Below are positions 63,665 to 64,000 of a stretch of 64,000 bases of DNA, one piece after another. Position 1 is the first letter of the stretch. Each line of letters begins with the position of its first letter. A model generated the notes under the pieces. The model ran no database searches, was not told where the DNA came from, and worked only from the letters and a program-made list of their open reading frames with translations. This DNA is from Bugulina stolonifera (taxonomy: Eukaryota; Bryozoa; Gymnolaemata; Cheilostomatida; Bugulidae): the NCBI GenBank assembly GCA_935421135.1, contig OW285188.1, forward strand, positions 19,631,233-19,695,232, in the 5' to 3' direction. The position numbers and the translations under genes are program-made.

Positions 63665-64000
63665 GAGGGGGCCATAACTCTTAACCTAGACAGCTAAAGA
63701 AATGAAAACTATACTAGATGGATCAACATATAGTTCATAATAATGACATTCCATCTCAGATAGTAGTTATACAGAAACAGTTTATTTGCTAGTCTATATA
63801 TTATACTGATCATGGAGTATACCTGGAAGTTGACAGAGTTCTAACTCACAGAATGTGACCATGTGGTAGGCTAGCAACTTTTAAAATGACTATCAGGCCT
63901 ACTTACTAACTTGATATCAAACTGCGCAGGACTCCAAGCCCATTTAATATACACATAATATTATTCTGTTTAATTTAAAATAGTCTTTATTTGGAATAGA
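63665..64000. other. 3' flank of the Rac1-type gene
   Basis: Non-coding sequence after the stop. A stretch with TATACAGAAACAGTTTATTT and TATTATACTGATCATGGAGT resembles the 3' flanks of the tandem Rac genes, which suggests shared 3' UTR ancestry. No polyadenylation signal was identified. Confidence 0.5.

Overview
The window is eukaryotic, AT-rich genomic DNA. Genes are split by GT-AG introns of roughly 0.2 to 3 kb, and the spaces hold microsatellites, minisatellites, solo LTRs, MITEs, tRNA-derived SINEs and a LINE. The gene set (PIPOX-type oxidase, WDR13, Rac GTPases with CAAX tails) is animal. The very frequent TACATGTA-type words and the repeat spectrum suggest an early-branching marine invertebrate. 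A sponge is my best guess, but this is inference and no species marker is visible.

Layout. (1) 1-4477, plus strand: 3' part of a peroxisomal sarcosine/pipecolate oxidase gene (PIPOX), ending in a peroxisomal ARL signal. (2) 5528-21088, plus strand: a 22-exon gene for a 592-residue lysine/proline-rich protein I cannot name. It grew by exon duplication: three copies of a 176-nt exon and two copies of a four-exon block. Its introns hold a 144-bp near-perfect palindrome, minisatellites, a solo LTR, an antisense R4/Dong-like LINE with an intact reverse transcriptase, and a MITE. (3) 22918-24549: two solo LTRs of one family, 18 bp apart. (4) 24580-28066, minus strand: a seven-exon gene for a 204-residue secreted, probably membrane-anchored protein. 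(5) 30760-49806, plus strand: three tandem Rac GTPase paralogues in duplicated blocks of 5 to 12 kb. (6) 51131-57574, minus strand: complete 12-exon WDR13. (7) 58072-63664, plus strand: the conserved Rac1-type gene, head-to-head with WDR13.

All four Rac genes have identical exon structure (35, 72, 118, 63, 136 and 158/164 nt). The gene at 58072 is the conserved one. The three tandem copies share a derived protein and a promoter block with CCAAT and TATA-like motifs; the copy at 30760 is the most diverged, in its switch regions and its CAAX box.

The most unusual signal is that minisatellites have repeatedly grown out of exon/intron junctions. In the three tandem Rac genes the 19-bp unit of the intron-2 array is the exon-2 end plus its GTAAGT donor, so up to about 33 donor copies follow the real one. 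The same has happened with a 44-bp unit in WDR13, and donor-like arrays follow the duplicated exons of the 592-residue gene. Exons were joined by hand; reading phase closes exactly across every joined gene, which is the main support for the models. Identities and alignments rest on recall and reading by eye, not on database searches.
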